64,000 nucleotides of DNA from Gordonia hongkongensis (lineage in GTDB: Bacteria > Actinomycetota > Actinomycetes > Mycobacteriales > Mycobacteriaceae), in NCBI RefSeq assembly GCF_023078355.1, contig NZ_CP095552.1, positions 4,588,001-4,652,000 of the forward strand. Reading direction: 5' to 3'. The notes beneath the pieces were generated by a model. It had not been told where the DNA came from. It did not search any database and worked only from the letters and a program-made list of their open reading frames with translations. The position numbers were made by a program, and so were the translations under genes. The first letter of the stretch is position 1, and every line of letters begins with the position of its first letter. Shown here one piece after another: positions 51,000-59,112 of this stretch.

Positions 51000-51021
51000 G
51001 ACAACCGCACCTGCTGGTATC

Positions 51022-51060
51022 TGTAGCGAAACTTTCTGCTAACTAGCATCTTTCGCTACA
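51022..51060. repeat. Inverted repeat / terminator-like hairpin
   Basis: TGTAGCGAAA (51,022-51,031) is exactly complementary to TTTCGCTACA (51,051-51,060). Inside, TGCT and AGCA pair around AACT. The stem could end transcription of the meta operon or be one end of a vanished insertion element. Confidence 0.6.
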
Positions 51061-51194
51061 CGATCCCCGCGGCCACGGCGCGTTTCACACTGTGGAGTTG
51101 TCAAAGGTCATGTGGCATCGGAGTCGACGCCGGCGGGTCTGGTGGTCGGGGCAGTGACTAGACGAGGGCGTCGTCGAGTCGCATGGCGCGTCGG

Positions 51195-51536
51195 TGCGAC
51201 GGTGTCGTCGAACGCCCTGGTCATCTTCGCTTCCGGACGTGCCCACGGAACCAACTCAGTCTTCACATCATGGCGAGGACACTGCACACGCTTGGCGGGC
51301 AACTCGAGGAAGCACCGCCAACCGCCCATGTCGAGATGTCGCCACCGTCGCGGCGCCGCAGGTTGATCGTAACCAGGGCAGCGCTTCTTACAGTGCGGGC
51401 ACCGTGATCGTGCGTTCTTGTGCAGTTCCAGCGACACGACCACCATCTGCCCGCGGTCATCCTCATCGAACCTGACACCCACAACACGGGCACGCTCGAT
51501 TCCGAGCAACTTCTGCAGTACTCTGACAGTGCGCAA
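51195..51536 (-). pseudogene. Truncated ISL3-family transposase (N-terminal zinc domain only)
   Basis: About 114 codons on the minus strand match the start of ISL3-type transposases: a LLGIERARVVGVRFDEDDRG leader, the zinc-binding RCPHCKKRCPGYDQPAAPRR, WRHLDMGGWRCFLELPAKRV, then QCPRH and PWARPEAKMTRAFDDTVA. After DDTVA the family sequence stops and unrelated sequence follows, so the DDE catalytic domain is gone. No intact terminal repeats or target duplication could be defined. It is a decayed insertion in the scar between the two convergent catabolic operons. Confidence 0.75.
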
Positions 51537-51600
51537 CGCCCACTCCTTTGGTCTTGTTCTTCGCAAATCAAAACCTAAGCGAGACTGGGCGTTGCGTGCG
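51530..51600. repeat. Inverted repeat upstream of the transposase remnant
   Basis: GTGCGCAACGCCCA (51,530-51,543) pairs with TGGGCGTTGCGTGC (51,587-51,600) at 12 of 14 positions across 43 bases. It spans the start region of the remnant and could have attenuated its expression. Confidence 0.45.
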
Positions 51601-51879
51601 TTAGGCTCGCGAAAAGGAACCCACTTCGACGTCAGAAGAGCCCAAAACGTTCGACGACGAGACTTATCCACAACCCGATTGCCGACGAATGTGCCTGTCA
51701 GGCAATGTATGTCACACACGCCCCAGCGGTGAACCGTGGTGGACTGTAGTGAACAGAAACCCCACCAGTCACACAGGAGTCACGTCTACGACCCACCAAC
51801 CATCGTCCTGGAGCTGGAACGAAGTACTTCCGCCAACCTGGCCAGTCGCTGCAACGCATCCGGCTCGCCAGACCCTTCG

Positions 51880-51979
51880 TGACGCGCCCTCCGCAAGCTC
51901 CGCGCGCTCCTCAGGGAGCAGAGCTGACGCGCCCTCCGCAAGCTCCGCGCGCTCCTCAGGGAGCAGAGCTGACGCGCCG
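51880..51979. repeat. Tandem 45-base repeat derived from family A
   Basis: Two 45-base units (51,880-51,924 and 51,925-51,969), each beginning TGACGCGCCCTCCGCAAGCT and containing CTCCTCAGGGAGCAGAGC, are followed by ten bases of a third. The unit is one arm of the family A inverted repeat seen at 18,118 and 59,161. GACCCTTCG lies just before, as in the other copies. Confidence 0.8.
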
Positions 51980-51988
51980 CGTCACCAA

Positions 51989-52046
51989 CAGACTTCAACT
52001 CGACTCCTAGACTTCGATCGAAGTCCATCGGTCGAGTTGAAGTCTG
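51989..52046. repeat. Nested palindrome
   Basis: Outer arms CAGACTTCAACTCGAC (51,989-52,004) and GTCGAGTTGAAGTCTG (52,031-52,046) are perfect 16-base complements. Centred between them is a second perfect palindrome, GACTTCGATCGAAGTC (52,010-52,025). No gene is present here. It lies 83 bases from the stop of the tautomerase gene at 52,129 on the minus strand and could be that operon's terminator or a recombination site. Confidence 0.8.
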
Positions 52047-52128
52047 CCGGTCGCCGGCCGGACCGCAGGTGTAGCGGTCTTTTCGGATCAGGGAGCGGGG
52101 GTGTGGGCGCAAGATGGTCTCCCGCGCC

Positions 52129-52335
52129 TCACGATTCCGTGATCGCCGCCTGACGTTCGGCGACGGTGACGTCGCCCGCCGACCAGTGGGTGGTCGGGAC
52201 CTCGCGGACGCATACTCGGATGTTCGCGATCGGCGCGCCGATCGCACGGTGGGCGGCTGCCGTCAGTTCGCGCATCAGCGCGCGCACCTCGTCGGGTGAA
52301 CGCCCCTGGGCGATGGTCACATCGATGAACGGCAT
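52129..52335 (-). CDS. 4-oxalocrotonate (2-hydroxymuconate) tautomerase
   Basis: The 68-residue protein starts MPFIDVTIAQGRSPDEVRAL, providing the catalytic Pro1, and contains Arg residues in NIRVCVREVP where 4-OT has Arg39 (IRVxIxEVP). It converts the enol and keto forms of 2-hydroxymuconate/4-oxalocrotonate before decarboxylation. It is separated by one base from the decarboxylase stop. It is last in the seven-gene minus-strand operon headed by gcoA. Confidence 0.9.
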   Translation of the reverse strand: MPFIDVTIAQGRSPDEVRALMRELTAAAHRAIGAPIANIRVCVREVPTTHWSAGDVTVAERQAAITES

Positions 52336-52336
52336 C

Positions 52337-53134
52337 TCACCCTCCCGCGATCGTGATCGAGCCGAGCGTGGTGAAGTGTGCCGCGACCCGGCTACCCGGC
52401 TCGACCGGCACAGCGTCCGTCATGCCGCCGGTGAGGACGACCCAGCCCGCTTCCAGGGTGACGCCCCGCGCGCCGAAGGTGTTGGCGGCGAACGCCAATG
52501 CCTCGGCAGGATGACCGAGCACCGCTGAACCCGTCGCGGTGGCGACGATGTCACCGTCGACTTCCAACAGGCACGCCTCGAGCCCGAAGTCGACGTCCGC
52601 GATGTCGCGGATGACCGGGCCGGTCACGTAGACGCCGGAAGAGTTGTTGTCGGCGACCGCATCCTCGAGGGTGAACTTGAATCCGGAGTACCGGCTGTCG
52701 ATGATCTCGATGGCGGCCATCGCATAGTCGACCGCGGCGAGTGCTGTGGCCGCGGTGACACCGGGACCGGTGAGGGGCCGCCCGAGCACAAAGGCGATCT
52801 CCGGCTCGGCGCGCGGATGGATGAGTCGCTCACGCGGAACCGGCAGACCGGCGGGCAGCACCATCGCGTCGGTGAGCCAGGCGACCGACGGTTCGTCGAC
52901 GCCCATCTGTTTCTGCTTGGCCCGCGATGTCAGGCCCAGCTTGATCCCGGTCACGGTCTCTCCGCGCGAGCGCCGATCGGCGAGCGCGATGTCCTGAGCC
53001 GCATAGGCTACGTCGAGGGTCAGGCCCGGCCACTCGTGGTGGATCGAGGTCCGCGCCGTCCGCGAGCGTTCGGCGGCGAGCAGCGTGCCGGCGACGCGGG
53101 CCGCACTCCAATCGCCGATTGCGTTGTCTGTCAC
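52337..53134 (-). CDS. 4-oxalocrotonate decarboxylase
   Basis: The 265-residue enzyme belongs to the hydratase/decarboxylase family. It is assigned as decarboxylase (DmpH/XylI) because of GIKLGLTSRAKQKQMGVDEP and AAIEIIDSRYSGFKFTLEDA; DmpH has the similar IDSRYENFKF. Metal-site acids are in RAEPEIAFVLGRPL. It removes CO2 from 4-oxalocrotonate to give 2-hydroxypenta-2,4-dienoate. GTG 53,134 has AGGAGA upstream. Its partner hydratase is encoded just upstream, as in the DmpH-DmpE complex. Confidence 0.85.
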   Translation of the reverse strand: MTDNAIGDWSAARVAGTLLAAERSRTARTSIHHEWPGLTLDVAYAAQDIALADRRSRGETVTGIKLGLTSRAKQKQMGVDEPSVAWLTDAMVLPAGLPVPRERLIHPRAEPEIAFVLGRPLTGPGVTAATALAAVDYAMAAIEIIDSRYSGFKFTLEDAVADNNSSGVYVTGPVIRDIADVDFGLEACLLEVDGDIVATATGSAVLGHPAEALAFAANTFGARGVTLEAGWVVLTGGMTDAVPVEPGSRVAAHFTTLGSITIAGG

Positions 53135-53166
53135 GTCTTCTCCTGATGGTTCGAGGACACGAGCAC

Positions 53167-53979
53167 TCACGCGCCGGCCAGCACCGCGGTGACGCTGCCA
53201 AGTCCGGCGATGGTGGCGACCACGGTGTCCCCCGGTGCGACCGGCACGGCCGCGGTCATCGAACCGGGCAGGACCACGTGGCCTGGTTCGAGGGTGACAC
53301 CCAGCGGCCCGACCGTGTTCGCCAGCCACACCAGCGCGTTGATAGGGGATCCCAGCACCGCACCACCGGCGCCGCTGTCGACGAGTTCGCCGTTCACATG
53401 CAGGTTGCAACCGGCCATCCGCAGGTCGACGTCGACGAGAGGCACCGGCCGTCCGCCCAGGATCACCCCGCCCGACGACGCATTGTCGGCGATGGTGTCG
53501 AAGATGCCGATCTGCCAGTCGCGGATGCGCGAGTCCACGATCTCCAGTGCGGGGAGCACGAAGTCGACGGCCGCGGCGGCCTCTGCGACCGTGACCCCCG
53601 GCCCGCGAAGCGGTTTGGCGAGGACGAAGGCGACCTCTGGCTCGATGCGCGGCTGGATGAAGGTGCCCGCCGGGATCGGGGCGTGCTCGAGATGGAACAT
53701 GCTCGCGGTGAGGTGCCCGAAGTCCGGCTGGTCGACGCCCATCTGCCGTTGGATGGCGCGGGAGGCCAGTCCGACCTTGTGGCCCTTCACCGCATCGCCG
53801 TTCTTCTCCCAGTCCTGAACCTGCGCGAGCGCGATCTCGTACGCGGTCGACAGTGGGTGGCCTGCGAACCGCGAGGCCAGGGGTTCGATCGTGGTGTGGT
53901 GGCGGTAGGCGTCGAGGAGTGCCTCGGCGGCGGTGCGGACGAGGTCGGCGTCGTCGGCATGGTCAGTCATGAGCGGCAT
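53167..53979 (-). CDS. 2-hydroxypenta-2,4-dienoate hydratase
   Basis: The 270-residue protein is a paralogue of the decarboxylase but follows the MhpD/DmpE pattern: GHKVGLASRAIQRQMGVDQP, PRIEPEVAFVLAKPLRGPGV, PALEIVDSRIRDWQIGIFDT and IADNASSGGVILG. It adds water to 2-hydroxypentadienoate, giving 4-hydroxy-2-oxovalerate for the aldolase. Two in-frame ATGs nine bases apart (53,979 and 53,970) are possible starts. It lies 34 bases after the IclR gene. Confidence 0.87.
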   Translation of the reverse strand: MPLMTDHADDADLVRTAAEALLDAYRHHTTIEPLASRFAGHPLSTAYEIALAQVQDWEKNGDAVKGHKVGLASRAIQRQMGVDQPDFGHLTASMFHLEHAPIPAGTFIQPRIEPEVAFVLAKPLRGPGVTVAEAAAAVDFVLPALEIVDSRIRDWQIGIFDTIADNASSGGVILGGRPVPLVDVDLRMAGCNLHVNGELVDSGAGGAVLGSPINALVWLANTVGPLGVTLEPGHVVLPGSMTAAVPVAPGDTVVATIAGLGSVTAVLAGA

Positions 53980-54013
53980 GGTCTTTCTGGGATGAGGGAC
54001 AGCGACCGCGGGG

Positions 54014-54835
54014 TCATCCCGCCACCGCGTGCAGGACGGAGACCTCGCGCTCAGGCAGCCGGATGGGCGTGGACACGTCGCCGGACGAGGTGTTCAGCGC
54101 GCGTGACGCGTCGGCGGCGGCCGCGATCACCGCACGCCGGAGTTCGTGTTGGGCCGGGATGAATCTCGTCGCGGGCGCGGTGATCGACATCGCCGCCACG
54201 ACCACCCCCATCTCGTCGCGGATCGGAGCCGCGACGCAATGCACGTCGGGAACGGCTTCGGCCAGGTCGAAGGCGCACCCCCGACGCAGCACACCCTTCA
54301 GTTCGGCCGCCAGTTCGTCCGGGTCCGTGACGGTCGACGACGTGTACCGCCGGAGCTGCTTGTCGGTCACGTTGCGGGCCAGCTGAGCCGGGTCGCAGTG
54401 CGCGAGTAGCACTTTGCCGACCGCGCTGCAGTGCGCGTCGAGCTGGGCGCCGATCCGGGCGCCGGACACGTTGATGACGTGATTGCCGAGCACCTTGTCG
54501 ACGTAGATCACCCGGTAGCGTTCCATGACCGCGAGATGGGTTGTCTCGCCGAACTTCTCCGACAGCGCCTGCAAAGCCGGTGCGGCACAGGATTTGACGT
54601 CGACCGTGCCCTGCAACGCCTGGTTCAGCTCGACGACCCGCCAGCCGATGCGGTAGCGGCCGCGGGCGCGGCACTGGAGCAGGCCGATGTCGACCAGTGA
54701 GGCCAGCAGCGCGTGTGCGCTCGACCGGGGGACGCCGAGCTCACCCGCGACCTCCGACACACCCCACTCCGGACGTTCGACGGTGAACAGATCCAGCACC
54801 GGGCCGATCTTCTGGACGGTCTGCAACGCGGCCAT
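54014..54835 (-). CDS. IclR-family transcriptional regulator
   Basis: The 273-residue regulator has an IclR winged helix (PEWGVSEVAGELGVPRSSAH, LLASLVDIGLLQ) and an effector domain (TTHLAVMERYRVIYVDKVLG, DAHCSAVGKVLLAHCDPAQL). Its start follows the EthD stop by one base, so it is made as part of the gco operon. IclR relatives such as PcaR and MhpR-type proteins respond to aromatic intermediates. It may therefore tune the meta branch. An open frame extends upstream but is not family-like. Confidence 0.88.
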   Translation of the reverse strand: MAALQTVQKIGPVLDLFTVERPEWGVSEVAGELGVPRSSAHALLASLVDIGLLQCRARGRYRIGWRVVELNQALQGTVDVKSCAAPALQALSEKFGETTHLAVMERYRVIYVDKVLGNHVINVSGARIGAQLDAHCSAVGKVLLAHCDPAQLARNVTDKQLRRYTSSTVTDPDELAAELKGVLRRGCAFDLAEAVPDVHCVAAPIRDEMGVVVAAMSITAPATRFIPAQHELRRAVIAAAADASRALNTSSGDVSTPIRLPEREVSVLHAVAG

Positions 54836-54836
54836 C

Positions 54837-55148
54837 TCAGGGCCCCACCGTCGACTCGTCACTGAACAACATGGTGGCACCGCCGGTGGCGAAGTTCGCG
54901 ACATCGCCGGCCGCGGCTTGCCCCTCGGGCGAGCCGAGTGCCTGCCCAAGAGACTCTTTTGAATCGAAGTACAGCTCGGCCACACTGTACGAGGCGGGTT
55001 CGGTGCCATCGAGGGACTCGCATTTGCCTGCGGCGAACCGCCGCAGTCCGGGGATGCGGCGAACCAGCTCGGCATGCTCGTTCTCGTAGTGCCGGTCGAA
55101 GGCCGCCGGGTCGAGCGGGTGTCCGTAGATCACGGTGAGTCGGTACAT
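54837..55148 (-). CDS. EthD-domain protein
   Basis: This 103-residue ferredoxin-like-fold protein reads YRLTVIYGHPLDPAAFDRHY, ENEHAELVRRIPGLRRF and SVAELYFDSKESLGQALGSP, which is the EthD/DUF1330-like pattern. EthD is needed for ether-fuel breakdown with the EthB P450 in Rhodococcus, with unknown chemistry. Here it sits 28 bases after gcoB in an O-demethylating P450 operon, which echoes the eth gene order. It lacks a signal and is presumably cytosolic. AAGG precedes the ATG. Confidence 0.82.
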   Translation of the reverse strand: MYRLTVIYGHPLDPAAFDRHYENEHAELVRRIPGLRRFAAGKCESLDGTEPASYSVAELYFDSKESLGQALGSPEGQAAAGDVANFATGGATMLFSDESTVGP

Positions 55149-55176
55149 GGCTTGCCTTTCGGGTTCGAGCGGGATG

Positions 55177-56214
55177 TCACGACGCTGCAGTGGTCGCCAC
55201 GGGTGCCGCCACGGTGAATTCCTCGCGGAAGATGAGACGGGGCGCCATCCGGCGACGTTTGAGCGCCCGGACTCCGGCCTCGATCATGGCCGGTGGGCCA
55301 CACAGGTACGCGCTCAGCCCTTTACAGCTCCGGAAGTCCTCGACGACCGCATCGGTGACCATCCCGGTCGACCCGTCCCATTGCTCCTCGCTCAGGACGG
55401 GCCGGTAGTGGAAGTTACCGCGCTCGGCCTCGAGGTCGCGGAAGAAGTCGACGTCGTAGAGGTCGTCGCGGCGTCGGCCACCGTGGTAGAGGTACAGCTC
55501 GGGGACCAGACCGTGATCGAGCACATGACGGGCGATCGACTTGAGCGGGGCGAGTCCGGTGCCCCCACCGATGAGGATGGCCGGTTCGCTCTGTTCGCGG
55601 ACGAGGTGGAACTGGCCCAGCGGTCCACGGAGTTCCACCCGCTCCCCCACCGACAGCGCGCTGAAGATCCAACCGTCCGTTGCCCTTCCACCGACGGTGC
55701 GCTTGACGTGGAACTCCAGGCGCTTCGGTTCCGACGGCGGGTTGGCCATCGAATACTGACGTCCGAGACCGGTACCGGGGATCTGCAGTTCCGCGTACTG
55801 ACCGGCGTTGAACGACATCGGTTCGTCCAGTTCGACGACGAGTCGCCGCGTGTCGGTGGCGATGTCGTCCAGGGCGACGACGGTGCCGTCGAAATCGCGC
55901 AGTGGATGCCGTGGTGCGCCATCGTCCGACGCGGTGCCCAGTGGTTCGACGACCAGGTCGGAGCACGGCGTGGCCAGACAGCCCAGCGCCAGGCCGGCAC
56001 ACCGTTCGGCCGGCGTCAGCGTGTACTCGGGCGAATCATTGTGCGCCACCTGGCCGTCGAGTACCCGCACCTTGCAGGTCCCGCAAGTTCCTTGCGTGCA
56101 GGAGTGCGGGAGCCACTCCCCGGCACGCAGGACCGCGTCGAGAACCGACTGGTCGTCGGCGACCTCGAACGGGGTGTCCGAGCCCTGGATACGGACCCGA
56201 TGTGTGCTGGTCAC
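55177..56214 (-). CDS. gcoB: Three-domain P450 reductase, GcoB-like
   Basis: The 345-residue protein has a plant-type 2Fe-2S domain first (Cys39, Cys44, Cys47, Cys79 in HSCTQGTCGTCKVRVLDG and LGCLATP), then an FAD domain (RQYSMANPPSEPKRLEFHVK) and NAD domain (ILIGGGTGLAPLKSIARHVL, AYLCGPPAMIEAGVRALKRR). Length and order match GcoB of Amycolatopsis guaiacol O-demethylase, including HPLRD after the ferredoxin domain and the KRRRMxPRxIxREEFT ending. It passes NADH electrons to GcoA. GTG start lies three bases after gcoA with GGGAGG upstream. Confidence 0.9.
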   Translation of the reverse strand: MTSTHRVRIQGSDTPFEVADDQSVLDAVLRAGEWLPHSCTQGTCGTCKVRVLDGQVAHNDSPEYTLTPAERCAGLALGCLATPCSDLVVEPLGTASDDGAPRHPLRDFDGTVVALDDIATDTRRLVVELDEPMSFNAGQYAELQIPGTGLGRQYSMANPPSEPKRLEFHVKRTVGGRATDGWIFSALSVGERVELRGPLGQFHLVREQSEPAILIGGGTGLAPLKSIARHVLDHGLVPELYLYHGGRRRDDLYDVDFFRDLEAERGNFHYRPVLSEEQWDGSTGMVTDAVVEDFRSCKGLSAYLCGPPAMIEAGVRALKRRRMAPRLIFREEFTVAAPVATTAAS

Positions 56215-56217
56215 GGC

Positions 56218-57453
56218 TCAGACCTCCCACTTCACGTGGAGCTCCTTGGGACCGCGGAAGCCCCAGCCCCAGAAGTTGACCTCGTGGTCGGTGTCTCGCT
56301 CGATGTTCGGGATCGTCTCCAGCAGTTCCTCGAGCGCGATCCGGATCACGTTGTTCGCGAAATAGGTTCCGGCACAGGCATGGACGCCGCCACCGAAGGT
56401 CATGTTCGGGATCACGGCCCGGTCGAGGTCGTAGGCGGTCGGGGCGTCGTAGGCGTTCTCGTCCTGATTCGCCGACCCGTAGGACAGCATCACCACGGAG
56501 TTCTGCGGGATGGTCACACCGCCGACGACGACCTCGTCGGTGGCGATCTTCGCGGCCGCCGACCAGATCGGCGCGACCCACCGCATACCCTCACCGACCG
56601 CCCTGGGGATGAGGCCGGGATCGTCGACGACCCGCTCCAGCTGTTCCGGCCGGCTGAACAGACCGGCGAGTGTGGTCGCCATCGCATGTCCCGGCTCCTG
56701 CATCGCCCCGAGAAGGAACACATACAGGTTGGGGTAGATGACGTCGCGGCTGCGCGTCTGGCCTTCCGGCATCCCGTCGTGGAGCCAGTGCGAGATCGCG
56801 CTGTGATCCGGGTTGACGATCCACTCGTCGATCTTGGGGTCGACGTGCGCGATGATCTCGGCCTTCGCCTCGTCCCCCGGGACGAAGCCGTCGGGATTGG
56901 CGAACTCGCCGTCGGGCGTCATCGCGGAGTTGGTGAACGAGCCGCTGAGCTTGTGGAACCACTCCCGCAGTTTGTCCGTGCTCACATCTCCGAGGCCCAG
57001 CAGGTCGCCGAGGGCACGGACACTGACCGGTTCGCAGTACTCGGCGACGATGTCGGCCGAACCGTTGTCCTCGATCCGCTCCAGCAGTTCGCGTGCGAAC
57101 GGACGCACCAGATCGTCGATGTAGTCGTCGACGGCCGACGGTTGCAGATGCGGCTCGACCATGTCGCGCAGGTCGCGATGCTCGGGGCCGTTCGAGTTGA
57201 GCAGCGCACCGTGGCCGAACGTGCGTCCGCCGGCCGGGGAGATCACCGCAGGCCAGGTGTCCGAGTCCTTCGCGATCTGCATGCAGAGTTCGCGGGTCGA
57301 GACGATGTACATCCCGAGTGACGGCACGAACGCCACCGGCGCCTCCTTTCGGAGCCGCTCGTAGAAGGGGTACGGATCGGCCTCCAGCTCGGCCATCGTG
57401 ATCTCTTCGACGAACTTCGGGGTGACCTCGTGGGAGGGCTGTACTGCGGTCAT
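56218..57453 (-). CDS. gcoA: Cytochrome P450, guaiacol O-demethylase CYP255A family
   Basis: The 411-residue P450 is very close to Gco[87 protein letters not shown]. Heme Cys360 is in [15 protein letters not shown]. As in GcoA the I-helix reads QEPGH instead of the usual acid-Thr pair. The active-site Phe of the SFTN segment (GcoA Phe169) is kept. The ATAR of GcoA reads AAAK here, so the Thr next to the substrate is Ala. It would turn guaiacol or guaethol into catechol plus an aldehyde. ATG 57,453 has GGAGAG upstream. Confidence 0.9.
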   Translation of the reverse strand: MTAVQPSHEVTPKFVEEITMAELEADPYPFYERLRKEAPVAFVPSLGMYIVSTRELCMQIAKDSDTWPAVISPAGGRTFGHGALLNSNGPEHRDLRDMVEPHLQPSAVDDYIDDLVRPFARELLERIEDNGSADIVAEYCEPVSVRALGDLLGLGDVSTDKLREWFHKLSGSFTNSAMTPDGEFANPDGFVPGDEAKAEIIAHVDPKIDEWIVNPDHSAISHWLHDGMPEGQTRSRDVIYPNLYVFLLGAMQEPGHAMATTLAGLFSRPEQLERVVDDPGLIPRAVGEGMRWVAPIWSAAAKIATDEVVVGGVTIPQNSVVMLSYGSANQDENAYDAPTAYDLDRAVIPNMTFGGGVHACAGTYFANNVIRIALEELLETIPNIERDTDHEVNFWGWGFRGPKELHVKWEV

Positions 57454-57574
57454 GTGACTCTCCGTTGTCGTTCCGGATACCTGTTGTCTGGGGCCGGCTC
57501 GTTCGGTCATGCCGCCGGCCACGTCGGCGATGTCTTGTGATCTGGAACACTATGGGTGGAGGTGGTGGGAGAGA
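57454..57574. promoter_or_regulatory. Divergent promoter region of gcoA and the AraC gene
   Basis: Only 121 bases separate the two starts, so promoters and AraC sites must lie here and overlap. No clear -35/-10 pair was found for gcoA; TATGGG near 57,551 is a possible -10 for the regulator. Repeated GCCGGC patches (near 57,494 and 57,516) are visible. Confidence 0.45.
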
Positions 57575-58564
57575 ATGACTGCGAATGCACCGATGGATGA
57601 CTCCGCGCGCACCGCCGGATCCGTGGAACTGAGCACCCGCGAGCTTGCGAGTGCCGAGGGCCGGGTGCGGTGGGCCGAGGCCCTCGACGCCACCTTCTGC
57701 GAGATGGACATCGACTGGCCCCAGGACCGACGCCCGTTCACCGCACAGATCGTCGCCCGACCCGTCGGCGCCCTGTCGGTCAGCGTGGTCCGCGCCGATC
57801 CGCACACCGTCGTGCGCACGCCGGCGATGATCGAATCCGATCCGGCCGACGACTATCTGCTGTGCCTCATCACCCAGGGGGCCGCGACGATCTCACAGGG
57901 TGAGCGCACCGGATTGCTGGAACACGGCGCCTTCGGGATCATCGACGCCACTGCACCTTTCGTCGTCAGTGGCGCAACCGAGTTCGAGCAGATCGTCGTG
58001 CGCGCCCCGCGGGAACAGCTCATCGCGCGGGCAACCCACGACGTCGTCGACGACGCGACGGGCCGGGCCATCGCGGTCGACTCGGGCATCGGACGGCTGG
58101 TGTCGAACTTCCTGGTCGATGTCGCGGCCCAGGTCCAGGGCATCTCCGTGCCGTCGTCGAGCACGGTGGCGAGCGCGGTCCTCGACATGGTCGCCGGCGC
58201 GATGACCGAGCAGGTCTCACCCCGCACCGCGACCGACCGGATACACGCCGCCGACCTCCGCGCGGTCCAGAACGCGATGGCCGATCACCTCCACGATCCC
58301 GACCACACCATCGCACTGGTGGCCGCAGAGCTCGGGATGTCGGTGCGCTACGTCCACAAGCTGTTCAGCACGACCGGCACCACACCTCGGGCGTGGCTCT
58401 ACGCCCGGCGGCTCGACCGGGCCCGTAACCTGCTCGTCCAGAGCGATCTGGGCGTCGCCGACATCTGCGCACAGGTCGGGTTCCGCGACCCGTCGCACTT
58501 CAGTCGTGCGTTCAGCCGGACCTTCGGGGTCAGCCCGTCCCGGTACCGGACCATCGCGCCCTGA
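57575..58564 (+). CDS. AraC-family activator of the gco operon
   Basis: The 329-residue protein has an N-terminal sensor of the AraC_binding_2 type (SVVRADPHTVVRTPAMIESD, YLLCLITQGAATISQGERTG) and two C-terminal helix-turn-helix units (IALVAAELGMSVRYVHKLFS, VADICAQVGFRDPSHFSRAF, then GVSPSRYR). It is divergent from gcoA, as in known CYP255A loci, where an AraC protein sits beside the genes. ATG 57,575 has a purine-rich GGAGGTGGTGGGAG tract upstream. It probably activates gcoAB with guaiacol or a similar phenol as inducer. Confidence 0.87.
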   Translation: MTANAPMDDSARTAGSVELSTRELASAEGRVRWAEALDATFCEMDIDWPQDRRPFTAQIVARPVGALSVSVVRADPHTVVRTPAMIESDPADDYLLCLITQGAATISQGERTGLLEHGAFGIIDATAPFVVSGATEFEQIVVRAPREQLIARATHDVVDDATGRAIAVDSGIGRLVSNFLVDVAAQVQGISVPSSSTVASAVLDMVAGAMTEQVSPRTATDRIHAADLRAVQNAMADHLHDPDHTIALVAAELGMSVRYVHKLFSTTGTTPRAWLYARRLDRARNLLVQSDLGVADICAQVGFRDPSHFSRAFSRTFGVSPSRYRTIAP

Positions 58565-58611
58565 GCGGCGCCCTCCCTAGGATGGTCGGTACGCGACCGC
58601 AGGAAGGGCCC

Positions 58612-59112
58612 ATGACGACCAGCGACATCGACCGCAGTGCCCGATTCACCCACTCCGAGTCCATCGCCGTCGACGCCACGCCGCAGCAGGTCTGGGACGT
58701 GGTGACCGACATCGCTCGCACCGGCGAGTGGAGCCCGATCTGCAAGGCGTGCTGGTGGAAGGAGCCCGCGACCGGACCGGAGGTGGGCGCGTGGTTCTTC
58801 GGCCGCAACGAGACACCCGAGCGGGTGTGGGAGACCCAGTCGCGGGTGGTCGCCGCACAGGAGCCCGTCGAGTTCGCCTGGATGGTCAACGGCGACGCCG
58901 TGCGGTGGTCGTACACGATCGAACCCGACGACGACGGGACGACGCTGACCGAATCGTGGGCCGTGCAGCCGGCCGGGTTCGAGCTGTTCGCACAGCGGTT
59001 CGGGGACGACGCCGACGCCCAACTCGAGCAGCGCCGCGACGCCGCGTTGTCGGGGATCCCGGTCACCCTCGCGGCGATCAAGGAGATCGTCGAACGCGTC
59101 TCTGCTCCCTGA
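58612..59112 (+). CDS. SRPBCC (START-like) family protein with repeat-derived stop
   Basis: The 166-residue protein shows FTHSESIAVDATPQQVWDVV, TDIARTGEWSPICKACWWK and EFAWMVNGDAVRWSYTIEPD, the polyketide-cyclase/dehydrase-type SRPBCC pattern with a hydrophobic ligand cavity. ATG 58,612 has AGGAAGG upstream. It follows the AraC gene by 47 bases. Its final codons GCT CCC TGA are the first bases of the family A repeat that follows. Ligand unknown; a hydrophobic or aromatic compound is plausible from context. Confidence 0.8.
   Translation: MTTSDIDRSARFTHSESIAVDATPQQVWDVVTDIARTGEWSPICKACWWKEPATGPEVGAWFFGRNETPERVWETQSRVVAAQEPVEFAWMVNGDAVRWSYTIEPDDDGTTLTESWAVQPAGFELFAQRFGDDADAQLEQRRDAALSGIPVTLAAIKEIVERVSAP

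Noticed and set aside
51880..52046. CRISPR array
   Set aside because: The repeats are tandem without spacers, and the palindromes are not repeated. No cas genes are present.
55135..57321. 728-codon plus-strand open frame over gcoAB
   Set aside because: It lies wholly antisense to two unmistakable enzymes and its translation is low-complexity. This is a codon-bias shadow.
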